A stretch of DNA of 64,000 nucleotides from Lachnospiraceae bacterium (GTDB taxonomy: Bacteria > Bacillota > Clostridia > Lachnospirales > Lachnospiraceae), in the NCBI GenBank assembly GCA_017433725.1, contig JAFRGQ010000098.1, positions 229,991 through 293,990 of the forward strand, read 5' to 3'. This document shows, piece after piece, positions 15,081 through 24,026 of the stretch. The notes under the pieces were generated by a model. The model saw only the letters and a list, made by a program, of their open reading frames with translations, had not been told where the DNA came from and did no database searches. Numbering within the stretch: the stretch's first letter is position 1; the number at the start of each line of letters is the position of its first letter. Position numbers and translations under genes: made by a program.

Positions 15081-16929
15081 AACACACACCGCCTCCAAAG
15101 TTTCTTGCACCGCAGCCGGAGCATTTCTGCCGGCAATTGGGCGTTACCTTTTCCTCTTTCGCAAGCTTCCACTCGCGAATCATGAACTGTTTCGTCACGC
15201 CGATATCGATGAAATCCCAGGGTAGAATCTCCTGTGTATCCCTCTCCCTCAGATTGTAAAAATCTATGTCGATACCGGTCATATCGAACGCTTCAAACCA
15301 TTTATTAATGTCGAAGAAATCCGTCCATGCGTCGTACATTGCCCCGTGCTCATAAGCATACAAAATGGCAGCGGAAAGCCTTCTGTCGCCGCGTGCAAAT
15401 ACGCCCTCAAGCACAGTTCCGTCCGCATCATGCCAGTTATATCGTATGCTTCTCTGGTTTTTCATGGAACGGATCTCCGATTTAACTGTGCGTGCGAAGC
15501 TTATGTAGTCCTCAGCGCGGAACATCGGAGCCCACTGGAAAGGTGTGAACGGCTTCGGTACAAAGAAAGATGTGCTGACAGTGATCTCACACTTGCCGTT
15601 CCGCTTATCCTTGGGTATCTCATAATAATTGTCTGCTACTGCCTGTGCAAGGTGAGCGATTCCCTTCCGGTCATCATCCTGCTCGGTCGGCAGACCTAAC
15701 ATGAAATAGAGCTTGACCTTGTTCCAGCCGCCTCGGAAAGCCATGCCGGATCCGTTCATGATGTCTTCCTCGGTCAGGCCTTTGTTAATAACATCGCGCA
15801 GGCGCTGCGTTCCCGCTTCCGGAGCAAATGTAAGCGAACTCTTTCTCACATCCTGCAATCTGCTCATGACGTCCAGAGAGAAGTTGTCGATTCTGAGGGA
15901 CGGCAGTGTGATGTTCACGGATTTGGTCCTGAAGTTCGTAATCAGATAATCAAGAAGGTCGGGAAGCTCCGTATAGTCGCTTGAACTCAGAGAGCTCAGA
16001 GAGATCTCTTCATGTCCGGAACCGGTAATCATGATATCCGCTTCCTTTTTAAGCTGCTCTAGCGGCTTCTGTCTGAGCGGGCGATAAAGCATACCTGCCT
16101 GACAGAAACGGCAGCCTCTTATACATCCACGCATGATTTCGAGCGTGATGCGGTCCTGTGTGGCTTTGAGATAGGGTATGACGGGCTTCTCGGGATACGG
16201 AGCATTTTCAAAATCCATACATGTCTGCTTCCTGACGGTCTTCGGAACATCTTCAAAGACCGGTTCAAATAAGGCAATCGTGCCGTCCTCATTGTACTCG
16301 ACCGCATAAAGGGATGGTACATAAACACCCGGAAGCTTTGAAGCAGCTCGCAGGAAGGCAGATTTTCCACATCCGTCCGCTTTCATATCGCGGTAGAGAT
16401 CTATAAGCTCATCGAGCGATACTTCTGAATCGCCGATATAAAAGAGGTCAAAGAAATCCGCCAGCGGTTCCGGGTTGTAAGTGCAGGGACCGCCGCCTAT
16501 GATGAGCGGGAAAGAATCGTCCCGGTCCTTAGCCAGGAACGGGATCTGTGCGAGATCGAGGATCTGCAGCACATTGGTGTAGCAGAGCTCATATTGCAGT
16601 GTAAATCCGAGAAAATCAAACTTGCGGATCTCCTCCTGTGACTCCAGTGCGAAAAGAGGGATATTTTCTTCTTTCATGATCTTATGAAGATCCGGCCACG
16701 GCGAATAGACGCGCTCACACCAGGTGTCTGCGCGTCTGTTCAGCTGATCATATATGATCTGTATCCCGAGGTGGGACATTCCAATCTCATATACATCCGG
16801 GAAACACATACAGTATCGCACGGATACACTGTCCCGGTCCTTTATAACGGCATTCATCTCACCGCCTATATATCTTGCCGGCTTTTCCACAGACCGAAGA
16901 ATCCGGTCTTCCAGAAAAAGTTTTCTCAT
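15064..16929 (-). CDS. B12-binding-domain radical SAM protein (TIGR03960 family)
   Basis: A 621-residue protein. The N-terminal part (about 20-190) resembles a cobalamin-binding domain (FPDVYEIGMSHLG). The radical SAM domain (about 240-480) holds the iron-sulphur motif RGCIRGCRFCQAGM. The C-terminus has a cysteine-rich tail (NCRQKCSGCGARNFGGGVC). The family is widespread in anaerobes and coupled to the DUF2344 partner that follows and overlaps; its substrate, possibly an RNA, is unknown. ATG at 16929 is preferred because AAGGGG is 5 bases upstream; a GTG lies two codons earlier. It starts just after the hisIE stop. Confidence 0.9.
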   Translation of the reverse strand: MRKLFLEDRILRSVEKPARYIGGEMNAVIKDRDSVSVRYCMCFPDVYEIGMSHLGIQIIYDQLNRRADTWCERVYSPWPDLHKIMKEENIPLFALESQEEIRKFDFLGFTLQYELCYTNVLQILDLAQIPFLAKDRDDSFPLIIGGGPCTYNPEPLADFFDLFYIGDSEVSLDELIDLYRDMKADGCGKSAFLRAASKLPGVYVPSLYAVEYNEDGTIALFEPVFEDVPKTVRKQTCMDFENAPYPEKPVIPYLKATQDRITLEIMRGCIRGCRFCQAGMLYRPLRQKPLEQLKKEADIMITGSGHEEISLSSLSSSDYTELPDLLDYLITNFRTKSVNITLPSLRIDNFSLDVMSRLQDVRKSSLTFAPEAGTQRLRDVINKGLTEEDIMNGSGMAFRGGWNKVKLYFMLGLPTEQDDDRKGIAHLAQAVADNYYEIPKDKRNGKCEITVSTSFFVPKPFTPFQWAPMFRAEDYISFARTVKSEIRSMKNQRSIRYNWHDADGTVLEGVFARGDRRLSAAILYAYEHGAMYDAWTDFFDINKWFEAFDMTGIDIDFYNLRERDTQEILPWDFIDIGVTKQFMIREWKLAKEEKVTPNCRQKCSGCGARNFGGGVCFEGQN

Positions 16930-16938
16930 ATACACCCC

Positions 16939-18219
16939 TTATCTTCTGGCGAGCTCAGATGTTATATCATCCCAGGTGACGCCGCGCTCTGCCATAAGCA
17001 CCATCAGGTGATACAGATAGTCGGAAATCTCGTACTTTATCTCCTCAGGGTCAGGGTTCTTCGCGGCGATGATGATCTCTGTATTTTCCTCGCCCACCTT
17101 TTTCAGGATCTTATCGATTCCCTTGTCGAACAGATAATTGGTGTAAGATCCTTCCTTCGGGTGCTCTTTTCTGTCCAGAATGACATTATAGACATCCTGG
17201 AAAACATGCAGAGGGTTCGAGTCATCGCTGGTCGTTTCCACGAGCGTTCGGTAAAAACAACTGCGGTTACCTGTGTGGCAGGCTGCACCGATCTGGGACA
17301 CTCTTGCGAGCAAAGTATCATTATCGCAGTCAACAGCCATGGACTTTACATACTGAAAATGTCCGGAGGTCTCTCCTTTCACCCAGAGGCTCTGCCTGCT
17401 TCTCGAGTAATAGGTCATACGGCCCGTCTCCAGGGTCTTCTGAAAACTTTCCCTGTTCATCCATGCCATCATGAGGACCTGATCGTTTTTATAATCCTGT
17501 ACAATGCAGGGAATGAGGCCCTGTTCGTTGGTCTTCATTTCCTCCCAACTGATTTTGCTTGTCAGGATATTGACGGGGATTCCCTCCCTGGCGGCCTCAG
17601 TCTTGAGCCAGTTGAGGTCCATATCTGTTCCGCTTACGCAGGATCCGCTGATGCAGTCAACGCTGTCTTTGCCGAGAAGATCGAGAACTTTGCGCGGGTT
17701 CCCGTGGTTCGTGTGGAGAATGATCGGCAACGCTGTCTCCCGGTGCATCTCCTCGTCAATGTTGTCGAGCAGAAGGATCATGGAGGCATACTCCTCGATC
17801 AGATCCTTAGCCGGAAGATATTCATCCATGGAGGAGACGCATACTGCTATTTTATTCTTGCCGAATCTTTTCGAGACCTCTTCCAGCATCTCAATGTTAC
17901 CCGGTTTCCCCGCATTCAGTACTGCTGCACTGCATCCCGCGTAGAGAAGCTTCTTGACATCTTCCACACGTTTTACATTTCCGGCTGCGTAGACCGGGAC
18001 CTGTGAAGATTTACAGATATCTTTGATACAGGCGATCGACCGGTCATGCTCGGCGTCTCCGCTCGAGAAGTCAAAGACGAGCAGTCTGTCAGCCCCATGG
18101 TCACTGTAGAACATGGAGAGTTCCGAGAGATTGCCGGATGCAAAGACATTTTTGTGTCCGAAGCCGGTCACGGCTCTTCCCTTATAAATATACAGACATG
18201 GTATAAAATACTTGGTCAT
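16939..18219 (-). CDS. hisIE: HisIE with an N-terminal degenerate HisF-like barrel
   Basis: A 426-residue three-part protein. Residues about 1-205 look like a HisA/HisF barrel ([41 protein letters not shown]) but the catalytic Asp in the usual PCLDV is Tyr, and the second catalytic Asp region reads VCVSSMDE, so this part is probably not an active synthase. Residues about 215-320 are HisI, phosphoribosyl-AMP cyclohydrolase, with metal ligands in [10 protein letters not shown] and [12 protein letters not shown]. Residues about 330-426 are HisE, phosphoribosyl-ATP pyrophosphatase ([28 protein letters not shown]). It performs steps 2 and 3 of histidine synthesis and follows hisD in the operon. 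AAAGGATTAAAGA precedes the ATG. Confidence 0.92.
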   Translation of the reverse strand: MTKYFIPCLYIYKGRAVTGFGHKNVFASGNLSELSMFYSDHGADRLLVFDFSSGDAEHDRSIACIKDICKSSQVPVYAAGNVKRVEDVKKLLYAGCSAAVLNAGKPGNIEMLEEVSKRFGKNKIAVCVSSMDEYLPAKDLIEEYASMILLLDNIDEEMHRETALPIILHTNHGNPRKVLDLLGKDSVDCISGSCVSGTDMDLNWLKTEAAREGIPVNILTSKISWEEMKTNEQGLIPCIVQDYKNDQVLMMAWMNRESFQKTLETGRMTYYSRSRQSLWVKGETSGHFQYVKSMAVDCDNDTLLARVSQIGAACHTGNRSCFYRTLVETTSDDSNPLHVFQDVYNVILDRKEHPKEGSYTNYLFDKGIDKILKKVGEENTEIIIAAKNPDPEEIKYEISDYLYHLMVLMAERGVTWDDITSELARR

Positions 18220-18237
18220 TCTTTAATCCTTTCCGGC

Positions 18238-19524
18238 TTACTCGAATCTCACGTGAATGGAATTGGCATGGGCAGTGAGGCCCTCCGCCTTTGCAAATGT
18301 CTCTATGTCCTCATGCATGCTTCCGAGCGCTTCCCGGGAACTGTAGATAATACTGGTCTTCTTGATGAAGTCATCCACCGAGAGTGCTGAAAAGAACTTG
18401 GCGGTACCGTTCGTCGGCAGGACATGGTTCGGTCCGGCAAAATAATCGCCGAAAGGCTCCGAGGAATGATCGCCGATAAAGATGGCCCCGGCGTTCCTGA
18501 TTCTTGTCATCAGAAGGAACGGATCGCGCGTGACGAGCTCAAGGTGCTCCGATGCGATCTCGTTGACAGCACGGATAGCTTCTTCCATATTGTCAGCCAC
18601 AAGGATCCTTCCGAAATTGTCCAGTGATTTCTGAATAATTGCCTTTCTTTCAAGTTTCGCGGTGAACTTCTCGACCTCCTCACTCACTTTTTCGGCAAGT
18701 TCCGCTGAAGTCGTCACGAGAATAGCGGACGCAAGTTCATCGTGTTCTGCCTGGGACAGAAGATCCGCCGCTACATATCGCGGATTGGCTGTCTCATCTG
18801 CGAGAACTGTGATCTCGGAGGGACCCGCTACAGAGTCGATTGAGACATGCCCGTAGACTGCCTTCTTGGCCAGCGCGACAAAGATGTTCCCCGGTCCTGT
18901 GATCTTGTCCACCTTCGGAAGGGATTTCGTCCCGTAAGCCATGGCAGCGATCGCCTGTGCACCGCCAACCTTGTAAATCGTTCCTACGCCGGCCTCCTTG
19001 GCCGCCACAAGCGTTGTCGGTGTGACTTTACCGTCCTTACCGGGAGGCGTGCACATCACGATGTCCGGTACGCCTGCAACCTGAGCCGGAATGACATTCA
19101 TGAGAACAGATGACGGGTATGCTGCCTTACCGCCCGGCACATAGACGCCGACTCTCTGGAGCGGAGTCACGCGCTGACCGAGTACAATGCCGTCTTCCGT
19201 CATGAACCAGCTCTTCTGCTTTTCCTGTTCGTGGAAGGCTTTAATCCTTACGATTGCCCGTCTGATCACGCCGATGAGTTCCGGATCTACTTTTTCATAG
19301 GCTTCCTTTTCCTCTTCCGGTGTTACTGTGAAATTCTCTTCGTTTATGACTGCGCCGTCGAATTTCTCTGTATAGGCGAATACCGCTTTGTCTCCGTCAG
19401 CTCTCACATTTTTCAGGATATCGGCTACGGCAGCTTCCTGCCTGGGGTAGCTGTCCGGACTTCTCTTTAACATATTTGTGAGAATTGTACCGAATGAATC
19501 ATCATTAAGCTTTAAAATCTGCAT
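18238..19524 (-). CDS. hisD: Histidinol dehydrogenase
   Basis: Catalyses the last two steps of histidine synthesis, oxidising L-histidinol to histidine with two NAD and a zinc ion. The 428-residue protein has the family patterns GVYVPGGKAAYPSSVLMN, DKITGPGN, DSVAGPSEITVLAD, AEHDELASAILVT and the C-terminal GPNHVLPT and HANSI. I select the ATG at 19524, preceded by AAGGGA, over a TTG two codons earlier. It begins just after the hisG stop. Confidence 0.96.
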   Translation of the reverse strand: MQILKLNDDSFGTILTNMLKRSPDSYPRQEAAVADILKNVRADGDKAVFAYTEKFDGAVINEENFTVTPEEEKEAYEKVDPELIGVIRRAIVRIKAFHEQEKQKSWFMTEDGIVLGQRVTPLQRVGVYVPGGKAAYPSSVLMNVIPAQVAGVPDIVMCTPPGKDGKVTPTTLVAAKEAGVGTIYKVGGAQAIAAMAYGTKSLPKVDKITGPGNIFVALAKKAVYGHVSIDSVAGPSEITVLADETANPRYVAADLLSQAEHDELASAILVTTSAELAEKVSEEVEKFTAKLERKAIIQKSLDNFGRILVADNMEEAIRAVNEIASEHLELVTRDPFLLMTRIRNAGAIFIGDHSSEPFGDYFAGPNHVLPTNGTAKFFSALSVDDFIKKTSIIYSSREALGSMHEDIETFAKAEGLTAHANSIHVRFE

Positions 19525-19526
19525 AT

Positions 19527-20174
19527 TCAAATTCCCTTCGCGAGTTCATTCTTGAGCCTGCGGATGAGATCCGCAATGCGCTCATTTTCCATCTTCATAC
19601 TGACCTGATTCACGACCATTCGGGCAGAGAGCGGACAGACCTCCTCGAGGACCTCAAGACCGTTCTCTCTAAGCGTGGATCCGGTCTCCACTATATCTAC
19701 GATAACTTCAGAGAGACCTACGATCGGTGCAAGTTCAATGGAACCGTTCATTTTAATGATCTCTACAGTCTGATGCTTCCTACCGAGGAAGTAGTCCTTG
19801 GCTATGTTCGGATATTTGGTGGCTACACGGATCGTATCTCCGTTTTCCAGATATTTGCGTGCAGAAGCGGGACCGCAGACACACATACGGCATTTTCCGT
19901 AGCCGAGGTCCAGAACTTCGTAGAGCTTCTTGTTTTCTTCAATAATTGTGTCACGGCCGACGATACCGATATCTGCGGCGCCGTAATAGACGTATGTCGG
20001 AACATCGGGGCCCTTGGCCAGGAAAAAACGCAGACCGAGCTCTTCGTTTGTAAAAACAAGCTTTCTGGTATTTTTATCGAGTGCACCGGAGGCGTCCACT
20101 CCGATCCGCTCAAAGAGCTCAAGTGTCTTGTTGGCAAGTCTGCCTTTCGTGAGGGCTATCGTAAGGTATCTCAT
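19527..20174 (-). CDS. hisG: ATP phosphoribosyltransferase catalytic subunit, short form
   Basis: Catalyses the first, committed step of histidine synthesis: ATP plus PRPP to phosphoribosyl-ATP. The 215-residue length is the short form, which lacks the regulatory domain and needs HisZ, encoded directly upstream. Motifs: ALTKGRLANKTLELFERIG at the start, GAADIGIVGRDTI, and the PRPP-binding segment ELAPIVGLSEVIVDIVETGSTLRENGL. ATGA overlap with hisZ; GGAGGG ribosome site. Confidence 0.96.
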   Translation of the reverse strand: MRYLTIALTKGRLANKTLELFERIGVDASGALDKNTRKLVFTNEELGLRFFLAKGPDVPTYVYYGAADIGIVGRDTIIEENKKLYEVLDLGYGKCRMCVCGPASARKYLENGDTIRVATKYPNIAKDYFLGRKHQTVEIIKMNGSIELAPIVGLSEVIVDIVETGSTLRENGLEVLEEVCPLSARMVVNQVSMKMENERIADLIRRLKNELAKGI

Positions 20175-21205
20175 GCTTTCCCTCCCTTCCCGGCGAGCAG
20201 AGCATCCGCGCCGTAAGGAATCAGCTGTCTCTGGAGACAGTTGGTCAGCTGGTCAAAATAGAGACCGACGCCGACAGCCGGCAGATCCTTTCCGAAATGT
20301 CCGAGCAGATGATCGTATCTTCCGCCTCTCGCTATAGGTTCTCCGGTTCCGTACGTAAACGCTGAAAAGATAATGCCGGTGTAATAGGTGTATTTTGAAA
20401 GAGAACCGAAATCATAGGATATATATCTGTCAAGTTTCTTATCGACCAGCGCGGAATGAATGTCGCGGAGACGCCGGATAGCTTCCTTTTCCTGATCGGC
20501 AAGTGCATATTTCTCGGCCTTATCGAAGATCTCCACTCCGCCGAAGAGCTGAGGAAGTTCTTCCAGGGCTTCCCGGATCGCATCATCCACATTTGCCTGA
20601 TCCAGCACTTCGCTGACTCCGAAAAAGTTCTTGGTTGTAATCAGGCGGCGGATCGTCTCCACGGTCTCCTCGTCGAGCCCGGACCTCTCCGCCAGAGACT
20701 TAAAGAAATTGACTTCTCCGATGCTGACCTGGAACTCTTTCAGACCGGATGTGAGCAAAAGATCGCAGACAACTGCAATGACTTCGGCATCCGCGTCCGC
20801 ACTTCCATCCCCGATGAGCTCAATGCCCATCTGTGTGGCTTCCTTCAGCTTTCCCTGATATTCTCGTGAATTGACAAATGTACTGCCGGAATAACAGAGC
20901 CTGGCAGGAAAAGCATCATCCGGGAAGTGCATGGAGACTGCTCTTGCTACGGAGGGCGTAAAATCGGGCCGCAGTACCAGTGTATTCCCGTCCCTGTCAA
21001 AGAACTTGTATAACTCATTGGACGGAGTCGTTCCGATATCGCTCGAGAACACATCAAAGTATTCAAGAGTAGGCGTTTCGATGTCATTATATCCGTAGCG
21101 TTCGAACACGCCGTCGAGCTGTGCCATGAGAATCTTCTTGTTCTTTTTATTTCGACCGTACAGATCCCTGACGCCGTCCGGGGTGTGGATCACTCTGTTG
21201 TTCAT
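20171..21205 (-). CDS. hisZ: ATP phosphoribosyltransferase regulatory subunit HisZ
   Basis: A 344-residue paralogue of histidyl-tRNA synthetase without tRNA-charging activity, which forms an octamer with short HisG and gives feedback control by histidine. Synthetase-like motifs remain: ERYGYNDIETPTLEYFD (motif 1), LRPDFTPSVARAVS (motif 2) and GGRYDHLLGHFG (motif 3); the anticodon domain is absent, as expected. The ATG at 21205 has AAGGAG 9 bases upstream; frames starting earlier overlap recU and lack a site. First his gene of the run; no T-box leader is seen because recU lies immediately upstream. Confidence 0.93.
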   Translation of the reverse strand: MNNRVIHTPDGVRDLYGRNKKNKKILMAQLDGVFERYGYNDIETPTLEYFDVFSSDIGTTPSNELYKFFDRDGNTLVLRPDFTPSVARAVSMHFPDDAFPARLCYSGSTFVNSREYQGKLKEATQMGIELIGDGSADADAEVIAVVCDLLLTSGLKEFQVSIGEVNFFKSLAERSGLDEETVETIRRLITTKNFFGVSEVLDQANVDDAIREALEELPQLFGGVEIFDKAEKYALADQEKEAIRRLRDIHSALVDKKLDRYISYDFGSLSKYTYYTGIIFSAFTYGTGEPIARGGRYDHLLGHFGKDLPAVGVGLYFDQLTNCLQRQLIPYGADALLAGKGGKA

Positions 21206-21221
21206 GAATCTATTCTCCTTA

Positions 21222-21761
21222 TTAATCATCCTCTTCGCGATCATTAAGATCTCTCTGTATTCCTTCGAGCAGTGGAATCAGATTTCTTTTTTCCTTCAGG
21301 AAAAATGTAGGATCGAGCTCCTCGAGACGAAAGCTCTTCCGTCCGCCCGCTTCCCTTCTCTTCCAGAATGTAAGCATTTCCCTGAGCCGCAGGTAATAAT
21401 ACTCCTGTCTTCCTGTGTAATAGAGGATAAAGAACGCAATGCCTCCCTGCTTTTCAAAATCCCGCATGAAGGCAGTCTGATGCTCGTGTATGTTCTGCAG
21501 CGGAAATGTGTCAGATGCACATTCCTTCGCGTCGAAGCAGATGGGAATTCCCTGCACGACGCCCATATAATCTACTGTGCTCTTCTGATCGAAATAGGCC
21601 AACGTGATATGCCTGGATGTTTTGTCTATCTCGATCGGCGTGATGGGGGTCGGGATCTTCTGAATGACCGCCAGCCCGGCGTCCCGGTAATGTTCAATCG
21701 TGTAATTGATTACATCCTCCAGTACGGAACCGCGCAGTCCTCTGGAATTCCAGGTACCCAT
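21222..21761 (-). CDS. recU: Holliday junction resolvase RecU
   Basis: A 179-residue endonuclease of Gram-positive bacteria that cuts four-way junctions in recombination. It starts MGTWNSRGLRGSVLEDVIN and has the family segment AVIQKIPTPITPIEI; the catalytic Asp and Glu-Lys occur in KSTVDYMG and CFDAKEC. The start is at 21761, where TGATG joins the lepB stop to the ATG; a longer frame would run into lepB. Its usual partner in Firmicutes is a PBP1 gene; here it sits between lepB and hisZ. Confidence 0.92.
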   Translation of the reverse strand: MGTWNSRGLRGSVLEDVINYTIEHYRDAGLAVIQKIPTPITPIEIDKTSRHITLAYFDQKSTVDYMGVVQGIPICFDAKECASDTFPLQNIHEHQTAFMRDFEKQGGIAFFILYYTGRQEYYYLRLREMLTFWKRREAGGRKSFRLEELDPTFFLKEKRNLIPLLEGIQRDLNDREEDD

Positions 21762-22315
21762 CAGCTGATCTTTCCGAATCGGCTGGCAGGCCAATATCTC
21801 AGGAATGCTTTTCCGAGAATCTGATCTTCCCGCACGAAATGATTATTCCAGTATCTGGAGTCGTGACTGTTGTTCCTGTTATCTCCCATCACAAAATAAC
21901 AGTTAGCCGGTACGATATAAGGTCCGAAATTACCCAGCGGCGCCTCCGGACAAAAGCTGTCGTCGAGAGGTTCCGTTTCATCGTTGATAAAGACCTTGCC
22001 GTCGACGATGTTCACGACTTCACCCGGCATACCGATGACTCTCTTTATAAAAAGCTTACTCTCATCGTCAGGGTATCTGAAGATGATGATGTCATACCTC
22101 TGCGGTCCCTGAGACATATATGCAAGCCTGTTGCCGAAGATCTGGTCGTTGACCATGATCGTTTTTTCCATGGAAGAAGAGGGAATTTTCGCGTTGACAA
22201 CAAAAAATTCATTGAGAAAGAGAACGGCTGCAACTACGATCACAATCATATAGACGTAGGACATTATCTCCTTCTTAAGATCAATCTTCTCTTCGTTCTT
22301 TTCTTTTGTATCCAA
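21761..22315 (-). CDS. lepB: Signal peptidase I
   Basis: Cuts signal peptides from exported proteins at the outer face of the membrane. The 184-residue protein has one N-terminal membrane segment (about 18-42), the catalytic Ser in AKIPSSSMEKTI (about 48) and the Lys in FIKRVIGMPGE (about 92); box E GDNRNNSHDSR (about 142) is intact. The start codon is TTG at 22315 with AAAGGA 9 bases upstream. It follows the RluA gene and is coupled to recU by an overlapping stop/start. Confidence 0.95.
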   Translation of the reverse strand: MDTKEKNEEKIDLKKEIMSYVYMIVIVVAAVLFLNEFFVVNAKIPSSSMEKTIMVNDQIFGNRLAYMSQGPQRYDIIIFRYPDDESKLFIKRVIGMPGEVVNIVDGKVFINDETEPLDDSFCPEAPLGNFGPYIVPANCYFVMGDNRNNSHDSRYWNNHFVREDQILGKAFLRYWPASRFGKIS

Positions 22316-22359
22316 TGCAGTCAGTCCTTTCTTATAGTCACTCTGATACCGGTCATCCC

Positions 22360-23364
22360 TTATGTAGGATACAGGAACCCTGCGAAATCCGGCGGCATTT
22401 CGACACGAAATGTTTTGCCTGCCAGATATTCAAATGTTCCTTCGGTAACACAGAACATAACTTCGGCGGCATGCAGCATCTGATACTGTATACCGTACTT
22501 TTGCTTCACTTCACGGTTCACTTCAGATTTCCCGTATTTGGGATCTCCGACGATACTGCATCCAAGATGGGACAGATGTGCCCTGATCTGATGTGTTCGA
22601 CCGGTCACAAGCTCAGCCTCCACGACAGTATACCTGCCGTGTCCGCCTACTGTACGAAAGACGGTCGTGATCGGCTTCCCTCCGGGAATCGGATTGTCAG
22701 ATACCTCAACTTTGTTGCCGGTTTCCGCTTTTTTCAGATATGCATCATAGCGTCCGTCTTTAATCCTGCCATATATCACGCAGACATACTTTTTTTGAAC
22801 GGTCCGGTCGTGAACTGCCTCCGAGAGGAACTGCAGTCCTCTGAGAGAGATACCGCACAGGACAATTCCGCTCGTGTTCCTGTCGAGTCTGTTCACAGGT
22901 GCGGGATGGAACGTCGATAGATCCTTTTCACTCAGTTTCCCTGACTCAAGCAGGTAATTCTGAAGCATTTCCACGATGCTGTCCTGCTCTGAACCGTCCG
23001 GTTGAGAGAGCACGCCGAGAGGCTTGTTCCAGAAAAGAAGGTCATCATCCTCGTAGATAATGCGCTTGGCAAATTCCGCCGCTCTCTCTCCCCTGTCTCT
23101 TTCGCTGAGCGCACCGGTGTTCCTCCGAGCCGCGTTCTCTATTGTTCCGGAGAATTTCAGGAATGTCTCATCTGATAAGAAAAGCCTGATTTCATCTCCC
23201 TCTGAGAGCATTTCTGACCCGACTGCTCTCTTACCGTTCAAAGTGATGTTCTTCTTCCGCAGCATTTTATAAATGAAGCTTTTCGGCGCCTCGCGGAGCA
23301 GTTTTGACAGATACTTGTCAAATCTCTGTCCTGCTTCATTTTTACCGGCGATAAAACATTTCAT
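22360..23364 (-). CDS. RluA-family pseudouridine synthase
   Basis: A 334-residue enzyme that turns specific uridines of rRNA or tRNA into pseudouridine. An S4-like RNA-binding domain lies at about residues 12-80 (GQRFDKYLSKLL, MLRKKNITLNGKR). The catalytic Asp is in PVNRLDRNTSGIVL (about 163); TGRTHQIRAHLSHLG (about 255) and GDPKYG are further family motifs. The target base cannot be assigned. It overlaps the end of the upstream membrane-protein gene by the 4 bases ATGA. Confidence 0.93.
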   Translation of the reverse strand: MKCFIAGKNEAGQRFDKYLSKLLREAPKSFIYKMLRKKNITLNGKRAVGSEMLSEGDEIRLFLSDETFLKFSGTIENAARRNTGALSERDRGERAAEFAKRIIYEDDDLLFWNKPLGVLSQPDGSEQDSIVEMLQNYLLESGKLSEKDLSTFHPAPVNRLDRNTSGIVLCGISLRGLQFLSEAVHDRTVQKKYVCVIYGRIKDGRYDAYLKKAETGNKVEVSDNPIPGGKPITTVFRTVGGHGRYTVVEAELVTGRTHQIRAHLSHLGCSIVGDPKYGKSEVNREVKQKYGIQYQMLHAAEVMFCVTEGTFEYLAGKTFRVEMPPDFAGFLYPT

Positions 23365-23966
23365 AGCGATATTTCCGTTAAAATAGTCCAGATCACTTCC
23401 TCACGGTTGTAATCCGGATATCTGGAATCCGGCCTGAACGCGATTCCTTCTCTGAGTGAATCGGCATGCTCATTCAGGCTGTCCATGCGCTCAATGAATT
23501 TTTCGCGATTCGTCATGAGATTTACGTTGACCGAATAGCCTGCACCTCTCAGAGTTTTTTTGATATATTCCTGTGTGAATGCTGCGTCAGCTTTCGGATT
23601 CGATACGAATCCGACGACATTGTTGCCGCATATCGCACAGGCATCTACATACGTGCTCGCTTTTTCATGCGTCACATAGAGCTCGTAGGCCATCAGCAGA
23701 GACCCTGTGTGCGAGGAAATCTCGCGATACTCTTCCTCAGGAAGCGAATCATGCAGGAACACCATGATGACACTGACAAGAGACATTGCGCAGGGGATCA
23801 CCGATACGAATGCGACCACTGTCAGGAGATTCTGAACGGATCCGTTCAGCACAATTCCCGTGATCATCAGGGATACCGGCACGATCAGCATCAGAATCAG
23901 TATCACAAGTCTTCTTCTCCGTTCACTTCTGAAATATCCGTATTCACCTTTGCCAACTTTATTCAT
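23361..23966 (-). CDS. Conserved two-helix membrane protein, function unknown
   Basis: A 201-residue protein with a basic N-terminus (RSERRRR) and two hydrophobic segments at about residues 20-42 and 50-73. The remaining about 125 residues are soluble, mixed and contain one CAIC pair (VDACAICGNN, about 107-116). I recognise no family. AAGGAG precedes the ATG. It is the first gene of a run with rluA-like, lepB and recU. Confidence 0.7.
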   Translation of the reverse strand: MNKVGKGEYGYFRSERRRRLVILILMLIVPVSLMITGIVLNGSVQNLLTVVAFVSVIPCAMSLVSVIMVFLHDSLPEEEYREISSHTGSLLMAYELYVTHEKASTYVDACAICGNNVVGFVSNPKADAAFTQEYIKKTLRGAGYSVNVNLMTNREKFIERMDSLNEHADSLREGIAFRPDSRYPDYNREEVIWTILTEISL

Positions 23967-24026
23967 AGCATAAAACTCCTTAAGAGGCTATTCTAACATA
24001 GATTCTCCTGTCATGCACTAATGATT

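Noticed and set aside
16684-18006. A 440-codon plus-strand open frame opposite hisIE and the radical SAM gene
   Set aside because: It is an antisense shadow of two strongly conserved genes, with no family features and no ribosome site.
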